From Hyphomicrobiales bacterium (GTDB lineage Bacteria > Pseudomonadota > Alphaproteobacteria > Rhizobiales > Xanthobacteraceae): 64,000 nucleotides of DNA. Position numbers and translations under genes: made by a program. Below the pieces are notes generated by a model, which did not search any database, was not told where the DNA came from, and saw only the letters and a program-made list of their open reading frames with translations. Of this stretch, positions 1 through 7,027 are shown one piece after another; the stretch's first letter is position 1, and each line of letters opens with the position of its first letter. The DNA lies in the NCBI GenBank assembly GCA_017305715.1, contig JAFKKG010000018.1, positions 283,694-347,693 of the forward strand. The letters are read 5' to 3'.

Positions 1-101
1 AGCGAGGCGCCAAACAACGGATCGCCCGCGAGGACGCCCTCGGCCTCGCGGCGGACGGATCGCCAAAGCTGGTCGACGGGTAGTACTGCGTTCTGCGCCA
101 T
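1..101 (-). CDS. cysE: Serine O-acetyltransferase, N-terminal fragment (probable)
   Basis: Only the first 33 codons are inside the window; the gene runs off the left edge. The start is ATG at 101 with a good Shine-Dalgarno (GAGGA, 5 nt upstream). The peptide contains LWRSVRREAEG followed by DPLFGAS, which resembles the alpha-helical N-terminus of serine acetyltransferases (W-x-x-x-R-x-EAE ... DP-x-x). Such enzymes acetylate serine as the first committed step of cysteine synthesis. The catalytic left-handed beta-helix is not visible, so the call rests on N-terminal resemblance only. Confidence 0.5.
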   Translation of the reverse strand, partial: MAQNAVLPVDQLWRSVRREAEGVLAGDPLFGAS

Positions 102-222
102 GACTGTCCTCGGATTGCGTCAGTCCGAAATATAAGCCGCCCAGAGAACAGCGCCAGCGCGCATGACGCTCGGTACCGCATCCAAGGACGGGAGACGCAA
201 AGTGCAGGGCAGTTCTCTATGA

Positions 223-247
223 CCCGCCATTTGTCTGGAACGGCGGG
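223..247. repeat. Short palindromic repeat, copy 1
   Basis: CCCGCC (223-228) and GGCGGG (242-247) form a 6-bp stem around an ATTT...GGAAC loop, followed by AAAGAGA and CCGCC. A near-identical element lies at 2277-2302. It sits just downstream of the small gene ending at 284 and could act as its transcription terminator. Confidence 0.55.
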
Positions 248-283
248 CTAAAGAGACCCCGCCCCATCCACGAAGTTGGCATC

Positions 284-409
284 TCACCGGGGCGCAGGCG
301 GCGGTACCTTGACCGGGGTATGCGGCGTGGTGCTAACCACCCTGGCGCTCTCGACCGAGGCGATGCTCCTGAGCGTTTCCAGCACCAGGAAGAACTTCTC
401 CGCAAGCAT
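284..409 (-). CDS. Conserved small protein (41 aa) of unknown function
   Basis: A 41-codon ORF whose ATG at 409 is preceded by a very good ribosome-binding site (GAGGAGG, about 9 nt upstream). The protein begins MLAEKFFLVLETL and contains RVVSTTPHTPVKV, then ends in a proline-rich tail. Short Bradyrhizobium proteins with an AEKFFL...PHVPV pattern are, as far as I recall, common and uncharacterised. It has no signal peptide or membrane segment. The same reading frame is open further upstream inside the antisense of the CHAD gene, but the ribosome-binding site fixes the start here. Function unknown. Confidence 0.6.
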   Translation of the reverse strand: MLAEKFFLVLETLRSIASVESARVVSTTPHTPVKVPPPAPR

Positions 410-528
410 GGCGGACCTCCTCAGGCCAGTTGATTTGCCGGGCAGGTTACCATTTCCGCATGGCCAGACCAGACAAATCCAGCAAAGCCCACGGCAGCCG
501 GGTCGAGTCGCAGCGCACTCGCCAGACG

Positions 529-2130
529 TCAGCGCTCCCAGAACGGGGGTGTCGCCTTGAATTGCCGCCATCGCTTGCGCAGCGTTTTGACCATCGCAAT
601 CTGATCGCGGGCCAGCCAGCCGGTGACCGCGCCGATTGCAAGGTGGAGCGCAGGCTGGCCATCCTGCCGGATGCCGTCGACCAGCATGCGGGCGCTGGCG
701 ATGTCGCGCGCGCGGCCGAGACCCGCCTGGAGCCTGGCCAGCCGCTTCGCGTAACGCTTCGCGGCCCCCTGGGGAGCATACAGCGGCAGGAAGAACTCCG
801 CGGCATAGCGCAGCTTCTTGAGGTGGATTCTGAGATTGTGCTGTGCCTGGATGCTGAGCTGCCGGAAATGCGCACCACGCGCGCGCGCCTTGCGATGCAA
901 TCGGCACAGAATTTTTTCGGCAAGCACCGGTATCGGTTGCGACAGGATGGCCAGCGCTTCGCTGTCGATCTCGTTTCGCCAGCCGCGGCGTTCCACCATT
1001 TGTCCCAGCGAGAGAAGGAAGCGGCTGCAACGGGCATCGGCGAGAACGCTCTGCAAGGCGCCGTAGCCCGCCTTGCGTTGCTGCTCGACCGTCTCGCGCA
1101 GGCCGGCCAGATCAACCTCCGGCGCCGCCGCGACCAGGCGAGCGGTGGTGGCCTGGATGAAAACATCCAAATCCCGCACTGGGCCGAGTTGCTGCATCAG
1201 CCATCGCGCCTCGCTGTTGATGGCCCTGAATGCGGGCGATGGAATATCGCGGCGGAACAACGCACAGATTGTCCGCAAACGGCGCAAGGCGATGCGCATC
1301 TCGTGCACGCCTTCGGGATCCACCCCCTTTTCCGCCACCGCGTGATTTTTCAGAAGATGATGCCAGCACGCGCCCACCAGCTGCGCGATGACGTCGTCAA
1401 CCGCCTGCCCGGCGCTGATACCGACGGGTTCGGCTTTCGCCGCCGGTCGCTCGACGTCGAACGCGAGGGCATAGCCGCGTTCCGACTTGCTGCGCGTGCC
1501 GACCTGTAGCGGTGCCACGTCGAGCAATTGCGTTCCGAGATCGAACAGGACGCCGGCATTGCCGCTTTTCAACTCGAGCTCGATTTCAGACAGGACTTCC
1601 CGGCGCGCCCCGGCCTCGATCGTCCCCTCGTCGAATGCGATTTCAACCGTGGCATCGGGCAGGTCGAGTTGCCGCACATGGCGGCTAACTTTGGTCGCGA
1701 AAACCGGGATCAACGCGTCGTTGGTGAGTCCCGTCATCGGACCGCCGACCTCATCGGCAGGCAACTGCGCCAAATCGGGGGTGCCCCCGGCAACCGGCGC
1801 TTCCCAGTGCCGGCGCGTCAGAGGTTGCCCGGTATCGGGCAGGCGCTTCAGGGTCTGAACGAAGTGTTTGCCGCGGCGTCGCACGCGCAGCGACATGCCA
1901 TGTTGATAGAGCAGCCGCTCCGGCGTATCGTAATATACCGTCTCCAGCCGCCGAAACGCGCCCCGATTGCGCGCATGCTGCACGATGACGGGCATCTCGC
2001 GAAGGGTATCGAGGACTCCTTGCGGCGCAAGCAGCTTAAGTTCGATTTCCGCCAGTTCCCCCGGCCACGCGGCAACGGCCCCGCCGGAATTCCTCACGAC
2101 TGGCTGCTCCGTGTTCAACGATATCCCCAT
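529..2130 (-). CDS. CYTH and CHAD domain protein (inorganic triphosphatase-like)
   Basis: This 533-residue protein has two domains. The N-terminal CYTH domain (about residues 25-215) carries the signature E-x-E-x-K as EIELK at residues 28-32 and many conserved Arg/Lys/Glu residues. This is the tunnel-fold triphosphatase family that cleaves inorganic triphosphate with Mg2+. The C-terminal CHAD domain (about 250-520) is a helical, His/Arg-rich domain (VHEMRIALRRLR and RIHLKKLRYAAEFF are typical) thought to bind polyphosphate. I chose ATG 2130; the frame is open to 2178 and the upstream start has no better ribosome site. Role: probable polyphosphate/triphosphate metabolism; a PPK2 gene is also in this window (28463). 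Confidence 0.85.
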   Translation of the reverse strand: MGISLNTEQPVVRNSGGAVAAWPGELAEIELKLLAPQGVLDTLREMPVIVQHARNRGAFRRLETVYYDTPERLLYQHGMSLRVRRRGKHFVQTLKRLPDTGQPLTRRHWEAPVAGGTPDLAQLPADEVGGPMTGLTNDALIPVFATKVSRHVRQLDLPDATVEIAFDEGTIEAGARREVLSEIELELKSGNAGVLFDLGTQLLDVAPLQVGTRSKSERGYALAFDVERPAAKAEPVGISAGQAVDDVIAQLVGACWHHLLKNHAVAEKGVDPEGVHEMRIALRRLRTICALFRRDIPSPAFRAINSEARWLMQQLGPVRDLDVFIQATTARLVAAAPEVDLAGLRETVEQQRKAGYGALQSVLADARCSRFLLSLGQMVERRGWRNEIDSEALAILSQPIPVLAEKILCRLHRKARARGAHFRQLSIQAQHNLRIHLKKLRYAAEFFLPLYAPQGAAKRYAKRLARLQAGLGRARDIASARMLVDGIRQDGQPALHLAIGAVTGWLARDQIAMVKTLRKRWRQFKATPPFWER

Positions 2131-2276
2131 CAGGATGCTGTATGAATGATTTATGACAACCGCAAGGCATGTCCGCATTGTCCCAGGTCAAGATCGCCAG
2201 GGGACATCGCGGACATCCGGCCGCGCCGCCATGTTGATCCCCGAATCTGCGTGCAGATACCCGCGTTTTTCCGCAA

Positions 2277-2302
2277 CCCGCCATTTCGCCGGGAACGGCG
2301 GG
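2277..2302. repeat. Short palindromic repeat, copy 2
   Basis: CCCGCC (2277-2282) pairs with GGCGGG (2297-2302), with ATTT and GGAAC in the loop and AAAGAGA plus CCGCC after it. The same arrangement occurs at 223-247, so the CYTH-CHAD gene and the 41-aa gene are bracketed by two copies in the same orientation. Confidence 0.55.
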
Positions 2303-2345
2303 TCAAAGAGAACCGCCCTGGCGGTGCCGTACAGAGGCTGACCGG

Positions 2346-2864
2346 ATGGAAGCGACGATCGAGATCCGCCCGTTCGATATCGACGATGCCGTGCAGGTGC
2401 GCGACCTGTTTATCAGGGTCAATCGCCTGTTGGCGCCGCCTGACATGAAGCAGGCGTTTGAGGATTATATCGCCACCTCTCTGAAAGAAGAGATCGATCA
2501 GATCAGCAGCTACTATGGAAAAAAGCGGGGCGGCTTCTGGGTGGCGGTCGAGGGCGGGAGACTCGTCGGGATGTTCGGACTTGAGCCATCCTCGACCGAG
2601 GCGATGGAGCTGCGCCGCATGTATGTCGATCCCGATGCAAGGCGTCGGGGCATCGCACGAAGAATGCTGGGTTTCGCGGAAGACGAATGCCGGCGACGCC
2701 ATCTGTTGCGGATGGATTTGAGCACGTCCGAGCTGCAGGGCGATGCGCTGTCGCTCTATCGCAACAGCGGATATCGATTGGTGCGCGAAGAGGTTGCGAT
2801 CGCGGCCAGCAACAAGACGCTGGGCGGCGGGATCCGGCGTTTCCATTTCAGCAAATCGCTTTGA
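2346..2864 (+). CDS. GNAT family N-acetyltransferase
   Basis: A 172-residue single-domain GNAT protein. The acetyl-CoA pyrophosphate-binding motif A is visible as DARRRGIARRML (residues 98-108), preceded by the ELRRMYV beta-strand and followed by LYRNSGYRLV, the usual motif B region. These enzymes transfer acetyl from acetyl-CoA to an amine; the substrate cannot be inferred. Start ATG 2346 has AGAGG about 8 nt upstream. It is a monocistronic unit with a hairpin directly after the stop. Confidence 0.85.
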   Translation: MEATIEIRPFDIDDAVQVRDLFIRVNRLLAPPDMKQAFEDYIATSLKEEIDQISSYYGKKRGGFWVAVEGGRLVGMFGLEPSSTEAMELRRMYVDPDARRRGIARRMLGFAEDECRRRHLLRMDLSTSELQGDALSLYRNSGYRLVREEVAIAASNKTLGGGIRRFHFSKSL

Positions 2865-2876
2865 GCAACAACAAAC

Positions 2877-2906
2877 CGCCCGTCTGTGCTGATCACAAAC
2901 GGGCGG
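2877..2906 (+). terminator. Hairpin after GNAT gene, possible terminator
   Basis: CCGCCCGT (2877-2884) and ACGGGCGG (2899-2906) form a perfect 8-bp GC-rich stem 12 bp after the GNAT stop codon. It is followed by CTCGTT rather than a clean T-run, so termination is likely but not certain. Confidence 0.45.
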
Positions 2907-2984
2907 CTCGTTAGCCTTCAGGCGCTATGGGGGCATCTCGCCCGAGGCGTTAGCTCAGTCCTTGGAAGCTCAACCTCTCGAAGC

Positions 2985-3470
2985 TCAGCTTTGCGGCTGA
3001 TCGTTCGGCGGGGTCGGGCGCGGCTTGTGCTGCGCCATGAACTGGTCGAACTCTTCCTTGTCCTTGGCGTGACGCAGGCGATCGAGGAAATTGCGGAATT
3101 CGACCTGCTCTTCCTCGAGGCGCCGCAGCGTTTCGGTGCGGTACTCGTCGAAGGCGCGGTTGCCGCTCGAGGGCGAGCCGAACCCGCCGAAGCCGAAACC
3201 ACGGCGCTCCATGCGGCCGCGCATCCGGTCCATCTTGTACTGCATCCGCTCCATCTTGTTCTGCCAACGATCCTGGTGACTCCAGCAACCCATTTTTCTG
3301 CTCCCGAGTGTGAAAAAGAGAAGGGCTAGTCCGATCGGCCACCAGATGATGAAGCCGAGGATGGTCACGGCGATCCAGCCGGGATGCCACGGACTGTCCA
3401 GCATATGCGGAGGCCGTTGGTATTCTTCGGCGGGGCCGCGCCATCGATTGACATCTGCGGTGTAGGCCAT
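2985..3470 (-). CDS. DUF2852 family membrane protein
   Basis: A 161-residue protein with one hydrophobic segment (about residues 31-55, Trp/Ile/Phe-rich, after a WHPGW motif). A long charged, helical C-terminal region follows, rich in Met/Arg/Glu, including RRLEEEQVEFRNFLDRLR. This matches the DUF2852 family of alphaproteobacteria. The start is placed at ATG 3470 because GAGAGG lies just upstream; two in-frame ATGs at 3482 and 3494 lack a site. Function unknown. It lies downstream of, and on the same strand as, the TetR gene, and its upstream region carries a 19-bp palindrome matching that at the TetR start, so it is a likely TetR target. Confidence 0.75.
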   Translation of the reverse strand: MAYTADVNRWRGPAEEYQRPPHMLDSPWHPGWIAVTILGFIIWWPIGLALLFFTLGSRKMGCWSHQDRWQNKMERMQYKMDRMRGRMERRGFGFGGFGSPSSGNRAFDEYRTETLRRLEEEQVEFRNFLDRLRHAKDKEEFDQFMAQHKPRPTPPNDQPQS

Positions 3471-3504
3471 TTCCCTCTCCATAGCGGCGATCACGCCGTT
3501 GTGA

Positions 3505-3523
3505 ATGTAAATAACATTTACAT
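3505..3523. promoter_or_regulatory. Predicted TetR operator upstream of DUF2852 gene
   Basis: A perfect inverted repeat, ATGTAAAT (3505-3512), AAC spacer, ATTTACAT (3516-3523), 35 bp upstream of the DUF2852 start. It has the same length, spacing and sequence pattern (ATGT-R-AAW-N3-WTTTACAT) as the palindrome at 4304-4322 over the TetR start codon. It is AT-rich in an otherwise GC-rich sequence. Confidence 0.65.
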
Positions 3524-3576
3524 ACCTAAACCATCCGCCGTTTTTGTCAAGCGGGCGGCAAGTCGCGGCCGCAAAA

Positions 3577-4305
3577 TTATTTGGGGGTGCCCCAGGGGCC
3601 GGCCGGCGGAACCGGTGGTGGACCGGACGGCTTCGCGTTCGCCGCGTCTTTTGCGGCAGGTCTGCGGTCGGTCGGGAAGCCGAGCCCGCGCAGGTAGATC
3701 AGCACTTCGGCCTCCAGCAGATCTTCCGGCGACATCGGCAGCTTGCGGCGCGCGGCATCGCCGCGGCCGAACAATGACGCCACGCCGTGCGACATCGACC
3801 AGATGTGCAGCGCCATCATCATCGCCGGCGGTCGCGGCGTACCGGGCGGCGCCAGGGCCGCCAGCCGCTCGGCGGCGGCGCGGATGATGCCGAACGCGCG
3901 CTCGCTGGCCGCCATCAAGGTCGGGTTGGAATCGACCGGGAGCCCGGATTCGAACATCGCCGAATAGAATGCCGGTTCATTGCGCGCGAAAGCCAGATAG
4001 GCCTTGCCGACCCGCTCGAACGCCGAGACGGTGTCGGGGCGGCCATCGTCCCAGGCCTGTGTCAGCAGCGCCTCGAACTGCTCGAAGCCGCGCTGCGCGA
4101 TCGAGGACAGCAGCTCGTCACGGTCGCGAAAATGCCGGTAGGGTGCGGCCGGGCTGACGCCGGCCATCCGCGCCGCATCGGCAAAGGTGAAGCCGGCCGC
4201 GCCCTTCTCGGCGATCAGGCCGAGCGCCGCCTGCAGCAACGCCTCTTTCAGATTGCCGTGATGGTAGCCGCGCTCGGCGCGGCCGCGTTCCTTGCGCCAA
4301 CTCAT
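3577..4305 (-). CDS. TetR/AcrR family transcriptional regulator (TetR_C_33/WHG type)
   Basis: This is a 242-residue one-component regulator. The N-terminal helix-turn-helix (about residues 17-65) includes HHGNLKEALLQAALGLIAEKG, FTFADAARMAGVSPAAPYRHF and DRDELL, typical of TetR DNA-binding domains. The C-terminal ligand domain contains FARNEPAFYSAMFES and IWSMSHGVASLF, typical of the WHG-type subfamily. A proline-rich tail ends it. The ATG lies inside a 33-bp palindrome, so autoregulation is expected and there is no ordinary Shine-Dalgarno in front. The DUF2852 gene downstream carries the matching operator. The ligand is unknown. Confidence 0.88.
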   Translation of the reverse strand: MSWRKERGRAERGYHHGNLKEALLQAALGLIAEKGAAGFTFADAARMAGVSPAAPYRHFRDRDELLSSIAQRGFEQFEALLTQAWDDGRPDTVSAFERVGKAYLAFARNEPAFYSAMFESGLPVDSNPTLMAASERAFGIIRAAAERLAALAPPGTPRPPAMMMALHIWSMSHGVASLFGRGDAARRKLPMSPEDLLEAEVLIYLRGLGFPTDRRPAAKDAANAKPSGPPPVPPAGPWGTPK

Positions 4306-4329
4306 GTGAAAGGCTTTTACATGAGTTGG
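4297..4329. promoter_or_regulatory. Large palindrome over the TetR start codon (autoregulatory operator)
   Basis: The arms CCAACTCATGTGAAAG (4297-4312) and CTTTTACATGAGTTGG (4314-4329) pair at 15 of 16 positions around one central base. The core (4304-4322) is ATGTGAAA-GGC-TTTTACAT, matching the palindrome at 3505-3523. The TetR ATG (4303-4305, read on the minus strand) lies within the left arm. Bound repressor would therefore cover the start, and the transcript could fold its start codon into a hairpin. Confidence 0.7.
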
Positions 4330-4382
4330 CCGCGCCTCGCCAGTGCAAGGCGGCCCGGCGCGGGTTAAAACCCGGAAAGCCG

Positions 4383-4748
4383 TTAACCACCCGGGATCGG
4401 CAGGACCGGCATGATTTCCACTCTTTCACCCGGAAAGATCGTGAAATGCGGGTGGTTCTCGAACATTTTCGCGGCAGCCTCGTGCGAGGCGGCGCGCACC
4501 ACCGCGAAGGCCCCCATCTCGTTGGCGATGTCGGCAATACCTGTCGCATCGACCCTCTTGGTCTTGCCGAGCGGGCCGCCCATGGCGACCAGCGCGGCCT
4601 GATGTTTTTCGACCCAGGCCTTCCAGCCCGCGATGCCCTGCTGTTCCTTGGCGCGCCGCTCAGCCTCCGGCAGCGCGTTCCATGCCGCCCATTTCGGGTT
4701 GCTCTTGCTGCCGAGGAAAACAGCGAGGAAAGTATCGTTGGTGCTCAT
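4383..4748 (-). CDS. YCII-like (DGPF-related) small protein
   Basis: A 121-residue cytosolic protein starting at ATG 4748 (GAGAACG upstream). It begins with FLAVFLGS, has a helical PEAERRAKEQQGIAGWKAWVEKH segment and a GGPLGKT motif, then FAVVRAASHEAAAKMFENHPHF and EIMPV. This is the general plan of YCII-related ferredoxin-like proteins, though the classic DGPF loop is replaced by GGPLGKT. It is the last gene of a three-gene run of YCII/DGPF proteins on the minus strand, 38 bp after the previous stop. It is probably co-transcribed with them from the ECF42-like promoter at 5817-5843. No reaction is established for it. Confidence 0.7.
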   Translation of the reverse strand: MSTNDTFLAVFLGSKSNPKWAAWNALPEAERRAKEQQGIAGWKAWVEKHQAALVAMGGPLGKTKRVDATGIADIANEMGAFAVVRAASHEAAAKMFENHPHFTIFPGERVEIMPVLPIPGG

Positions 4749-4786
4749 GGGATCGTTCTCGCTTTGCTGGGGGTTGACGACGGGGA

Positions 4787-5206
4787 TTAGCGGCCGCGGG
4801 CCTTGCTCTGCAGCTCCGGAAATTTGGACGCCGCCTCCTGCACCTCTTCGGAGAAGTCGGCCATCTCCTGGACCTGGCGGATCTCGATGATCTCGTTTTC
4901 GGAAGCCGGGCACTTCTTGGCCCAGGCGATCGCCTCCTCGCGCGACTTGACGTCGATCATCCAGTAGCCGCCGAGCACTTCCTTGGCCTCGGTGAACGGG
5001 CCGTCGGTAACGATGGGCTTGCCGGACGAAAAGGAGACCCGCGCGCCCATCGACGGCGGATGCAACCCGTCGAGCGCGATCAGGATGCCGGCTTCATTCA
5101 GCGCCTCATTGTATTTCATCATCGCCGTGACGCGCTCAGGATCGAGTTGCACGTCCGGCGCCGCGGTCTCATAGCCAAGGGGAATCATCAGCATCATGAA
5201 TCGCAT
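4787..5206 (-). CDS. YCII-related DGPF domain protein
   Basis: This 139-residue protein starts MRFMMLMIPLG and contains DGLHPPSMGARV, TDGPFTEAKEVLGGYWMIDV and SREEAIAWAKKCP. These are the hallmarks of the DGPF subgroup of YCII domain proteins. The family is known to be encoded beside ECF42 sigma factors; its biochemical role is unresolved. Start ATG 5206 has AGGA upstream. It is the middle gene of the DGPF trio; its upstream 127-bp gap carries a palindromic repeat rather than a clear promoter, so it is probably transcribed from the promoter before 5750. Confidence 0.88.
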   Translation of the reverse strand: MRFMMLMIPLGYETAAPDVQLDPERVTAMMKYNEALNEAGILIALDGLHPPSMGARVSFSSGKPIVTDGPFTEAKEVLGGYWMIDVKSREEAIAWAKKCPASENEIIEIRQVQEMADFSEEVQEAASKFPELQSKARGR

Positions 5207-5286
5207 GGTGGGGGTCCTGTTGGGTTGCTGTCATTCGGGGGCATCCCGCAGGACTGAACCCGTAATCTCGACACGACAATCTCTGG

Positions 5287-5320
5287 ATTCCGGGTTCGGC
5301 TCTTCGAGCCGCCCCGGAAT
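5287..5320. repeat. Palindromic intergenic repeat between two DGPF genes
   Basis: ATTCCGGG (5287-5294) and CCCCGGAAT (5312-5320) form the outer stem, and GGCT/AGCC the inner stem around CTTCG. The surrounding CATCCCGCAG...GGAATGACG context is the layout of a repeat dispersed through Bradyrhizobium genomes. Confidence 0.5.
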
Positions 5321-5333
5321 GACGGGTGTGATT

Positions 5334-5750
5334 TTATCTCTTCCCGACCTGCGCGCGCAGGCGTTCTTCCTGATCGCGCAGTTCGGGGGTGAGGGCTTCG
5401 CCAAAATCCTCGGTCGAAAACACCTCGCGGATTTCGATCTCGGTGCCGCTGCCGAACGGCGCGCGCTTCATCCATTCGATCGCGTCATCGAGCGATTTGG
5501 CGTTGATCAGCCAGAAGCCGGCAACCAGATCGCTGGTCAGCGGAAACGGACCCTTGAGGGCGCTGGCCTGCCCGCTCTGGTATTTGACCCGGGCGCCTTT
5601 CGACGACGGATGCAGGCCCTCGCCGGCCTCGATCATGCCGGCCTTGACCAGTTCCTCGTTGAAATTACCCATCGCGGTCAACTCTTCCGTGCTGGGCATG
5701 ATTCCAGCCTCGGTATCCTTGTTGGCCTTCACAATCACCATGAATCGCAT
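5334..5750 (-). CDS. YCII-related DGPF-type protein (first gene of the trio)
   Basis: The protein has 138 residues and is a paralogue of the 4787-5206 product, with MRFMVIVKANKDTEAG, GEGLHPSSKGARV, LKGPFPLTSDLVAGFWLI and SLDDAIEWMKRAP. The DGPF loop is altered to KGPF. The start at ATG 5750 has GGAG about 9 nt upstream. It heads a minus-strand cluster (5750 to 4383), and an ECF42-like promoter lies 67 bp upstream. Function unproven; the family is linked with ECF42 sigma factors and stress responses. Confidence 0.87.
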   Translation of the reverse strand: MRFMVIVKANKDTEAGIMPSTEELTAMGNFNEELVKAGMIEAGEGLHPSSKGARVKYQSGQASALKGPFPLTSDLVAGFWLINAKSLDDAIEWMKRAPFGSGTEIEIREVFSTEDFGEALTPELRDQEERLRAQVGKR

Positions 5751-5816
5751 CGTTTCGCTCCGTTGGTCGGTCCGGCCGGTCGGCCCTTAACCCGCCGAAC
5801 GATCGCTCATCAACCA

Positions 5817-5843
5817 GACGAACCGCCGTTTACGGCGCCGACA
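5817..5843 (-). promoter_or_regulatory. Predicted ECF42-type promoter before DGPF cluster (site B)
   Basis: Reading the minus strand: TGTCGG (5843-5838), 17-bp spacer ending GGTT, then CGTC (5820-5817). The start codon at 5750 is 67 bp downstream. It shares TGTCKG-N14-GTTCGTY with the sites at 6952, 15747 and 18201, the last being in front of the ECF42 operon itself. Confidence 0.6.
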
Positions 5844-5895
5844 TGTCCCGAGAAATTATTTTGGAGATAATGGCGGCTGGAATTCGCTCCCCTAT

Positions 5896-6264
5896 CTAGA
5901 CCTGCTGCTTGACGAATTGCCCGTTCTCATAGGTCGCGCCGAAATAGACGTCGATGCGCCTGATCCGGTCGCCGGCGAAGCCGTAGGCCTCGGTGTTGCG
6001 AAAACTCTTTCCCTGTTTCGTGACGCAGCGGTAGGTGACGAACGCCGCGTCGCCCTCGACCATGATCCGTTCGAGATCCTGCCGCGCGATCCAGTCGCTG
6101 ACGCGCCAGCAACGCTCGAAATAGGTCGCCTTGTCGATCTCGTCGTCATAGGGGCTGGTGAAACGGAAATCATCGGCGAACGCGGCTTCGACGGCCGCGC
6201 GGTCGTTGTTCAGATAGGCGGCGAACAGGTTGCGGATGATTTCGTGCTTGCTGGTTGCAGCCAT
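5896..6264 (-). CDS. SnoaL-like / nuclear transport factor 2-fold protein
   Basis: A 122-residue NTF2-fold protein. It starts MAATSKHEIIRNLFAAYLNNDRA, has AFADDFRFTSPYDDEIDKATYFERCW, and ends in strands RCVTKQGKSFRNTEAYGF and RRIDVYFGATY. This matches SnoaL-like polyketide cyclase/isomerase-fold proteins, which are small alpha+beta barrels with diverse roles. It has a strong Shine-Dalgarno (AAGGAG), and its ATG directly abuts the GST stop codon (TGAATG), so it is translationally coupled to the GST. It is probably the second gene of an ECF42-controlled operon. Confidence 0.82.
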   Translation of the reverse strand: MAATSKHEIIRNLFAAYLNNDRAAVEAAFADDFRFTSPYDDEIDKATYFERCWRVSDWIARQDLERIMVEGDAAFVTYRCVTKQGKSFRNTEAYGFAGDRIRRIDVYFGATYENGQFVKQQV

Positions 6265-6918
6265 TCAGCGCTCCTTCGGCACCATGTTGAAATAGGGCTC
6301 GGCCTCCTTCAGCACGCGGGCGAACGACGGCCGGGTTTTCAGTCGCTCGAAATAGGCGGCGAGTTTTTTCTGCCCGTCGCCGAACGGCACCACCATGCTG
6401 CCATAGAACAGGGACGGCGCGGCGGCGCAGTCGGCAAGGCTGAAATCGCCGCCGGCTGCCCAGCCGCCGTCGGTCATCTGCTGTTCGATGATCGCGTACG
6501 ATGTGCGCAACTGCGCCCGCGCCTCCTCGGCGCCGTGCGGGTCCTTGCTGCCTTCGGGGCGCAGCCGGTCGAGCATGATCTTCTGCATCGGCAGGTGCAC
6601 ATAGAGATCGTAGAAGCGGTCGCGCAGCCGGGTCCGCAGCGCGCGGCCGGCATCATCGGGAATGAAGCGTGTCGGGCCGGGATAATGGCGGTCCAGATAT
6701 TCGACGATGATGCTGGATTCCGGAACCACCTCGCCCCGCGTATCGTCCTGCAGCACCGGAAATTTTCCGATCGGCCACAATTTGAGCAGCGCGGCGCGCT
6801 CGGCCGGGTTGCCGAGATCGACCAAATTCGGCGTGAACGGGGTGCCGTTCTCATAGAGCGCGATCAGCGCCTTCCAGCAGAACGAGGCGAGCGGGTGGAA
6901 ATGCAGCGTCAGAGACAT
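6265..6918 (-). CDS. Glutathione S-transferase family protein
   Basis: The protein has 217 residues. The N-terminal thioredoxin-like domain (residues 1-80) includes LHFHPLASFCWKALIALYENG, the PIGKFPVL cis-Pro motif and VPESSIIVEYLD, the gamma-glutamyl-binding E-S motif. The helical C-terminal domain has the ADCAAAPSLFYG N-capping-box region and ends in PYFNMVP. It conjugates glutathione to, or reduces, electrophilic substrates in the cytosol; the substrate is unknown. The start at ATG 6918 has CCGGAG upstream. It is the first gene of a pair with the SnoaL-like gene, divergent from an HxlR regulator, with an ECF42-like promoter 34 bp upstream. Confidence 0.9.
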   Translation of the reverse strand: MSLTLHFHPLASFCWKALIALYENGTPFTPNLVDLGNPAERAALLKLWPIGKFPVLQDDTRGEVVPESSIIVEYLDRHYPGPTRFIPDDAGRALRTRLRDRFYDLYVHLPMQKIMLDRLRPEGSKDPHGAEEARAQLRTSYAIIEQQMTDGGWAAGGDFSLADCAAAPSLFYGSMVVPFGDGQKKLAAYFERLKTRPSFARVLKEAEPYFNMVPKER

Positions 6919-6951
6919 GGGAACTCCGGATAGTTAAGGGCACGTCAGCAA

Positions 6952-6978
6952 GACGAACCGGGTTTTGGCCAACCGACA
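6952..6978 (-). promoter_or_regulatory. Predicted ECF42-type promoter before GST-SnoaL operon (site C)
   Basis: Minus strand: TGTCGG (6978-6973), a 17-bp spacer ending CGGTT, and CGTC (6955-6952), 34 bp before the GST start codon. Both elements and the GTT extension match site B exactly. Confidence 0.6.
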
Positions 6979-7027
6979 TTTGCTTTCGGCGTTGGCTGCT
7001 TTCGGCATTGGCCGTGGAGCCAACCGA

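Noticed and set aside
5251-5278. A fifth ECF42-like promoter before the second DGPF gene (TGTCGT ... AGTC)
   Set aside because: The -10 lacks CGTY, the GTT block is out of register, and the match lies next to a dispersed palindromic repeat; co-transcription from 5817-5843 is simpler.
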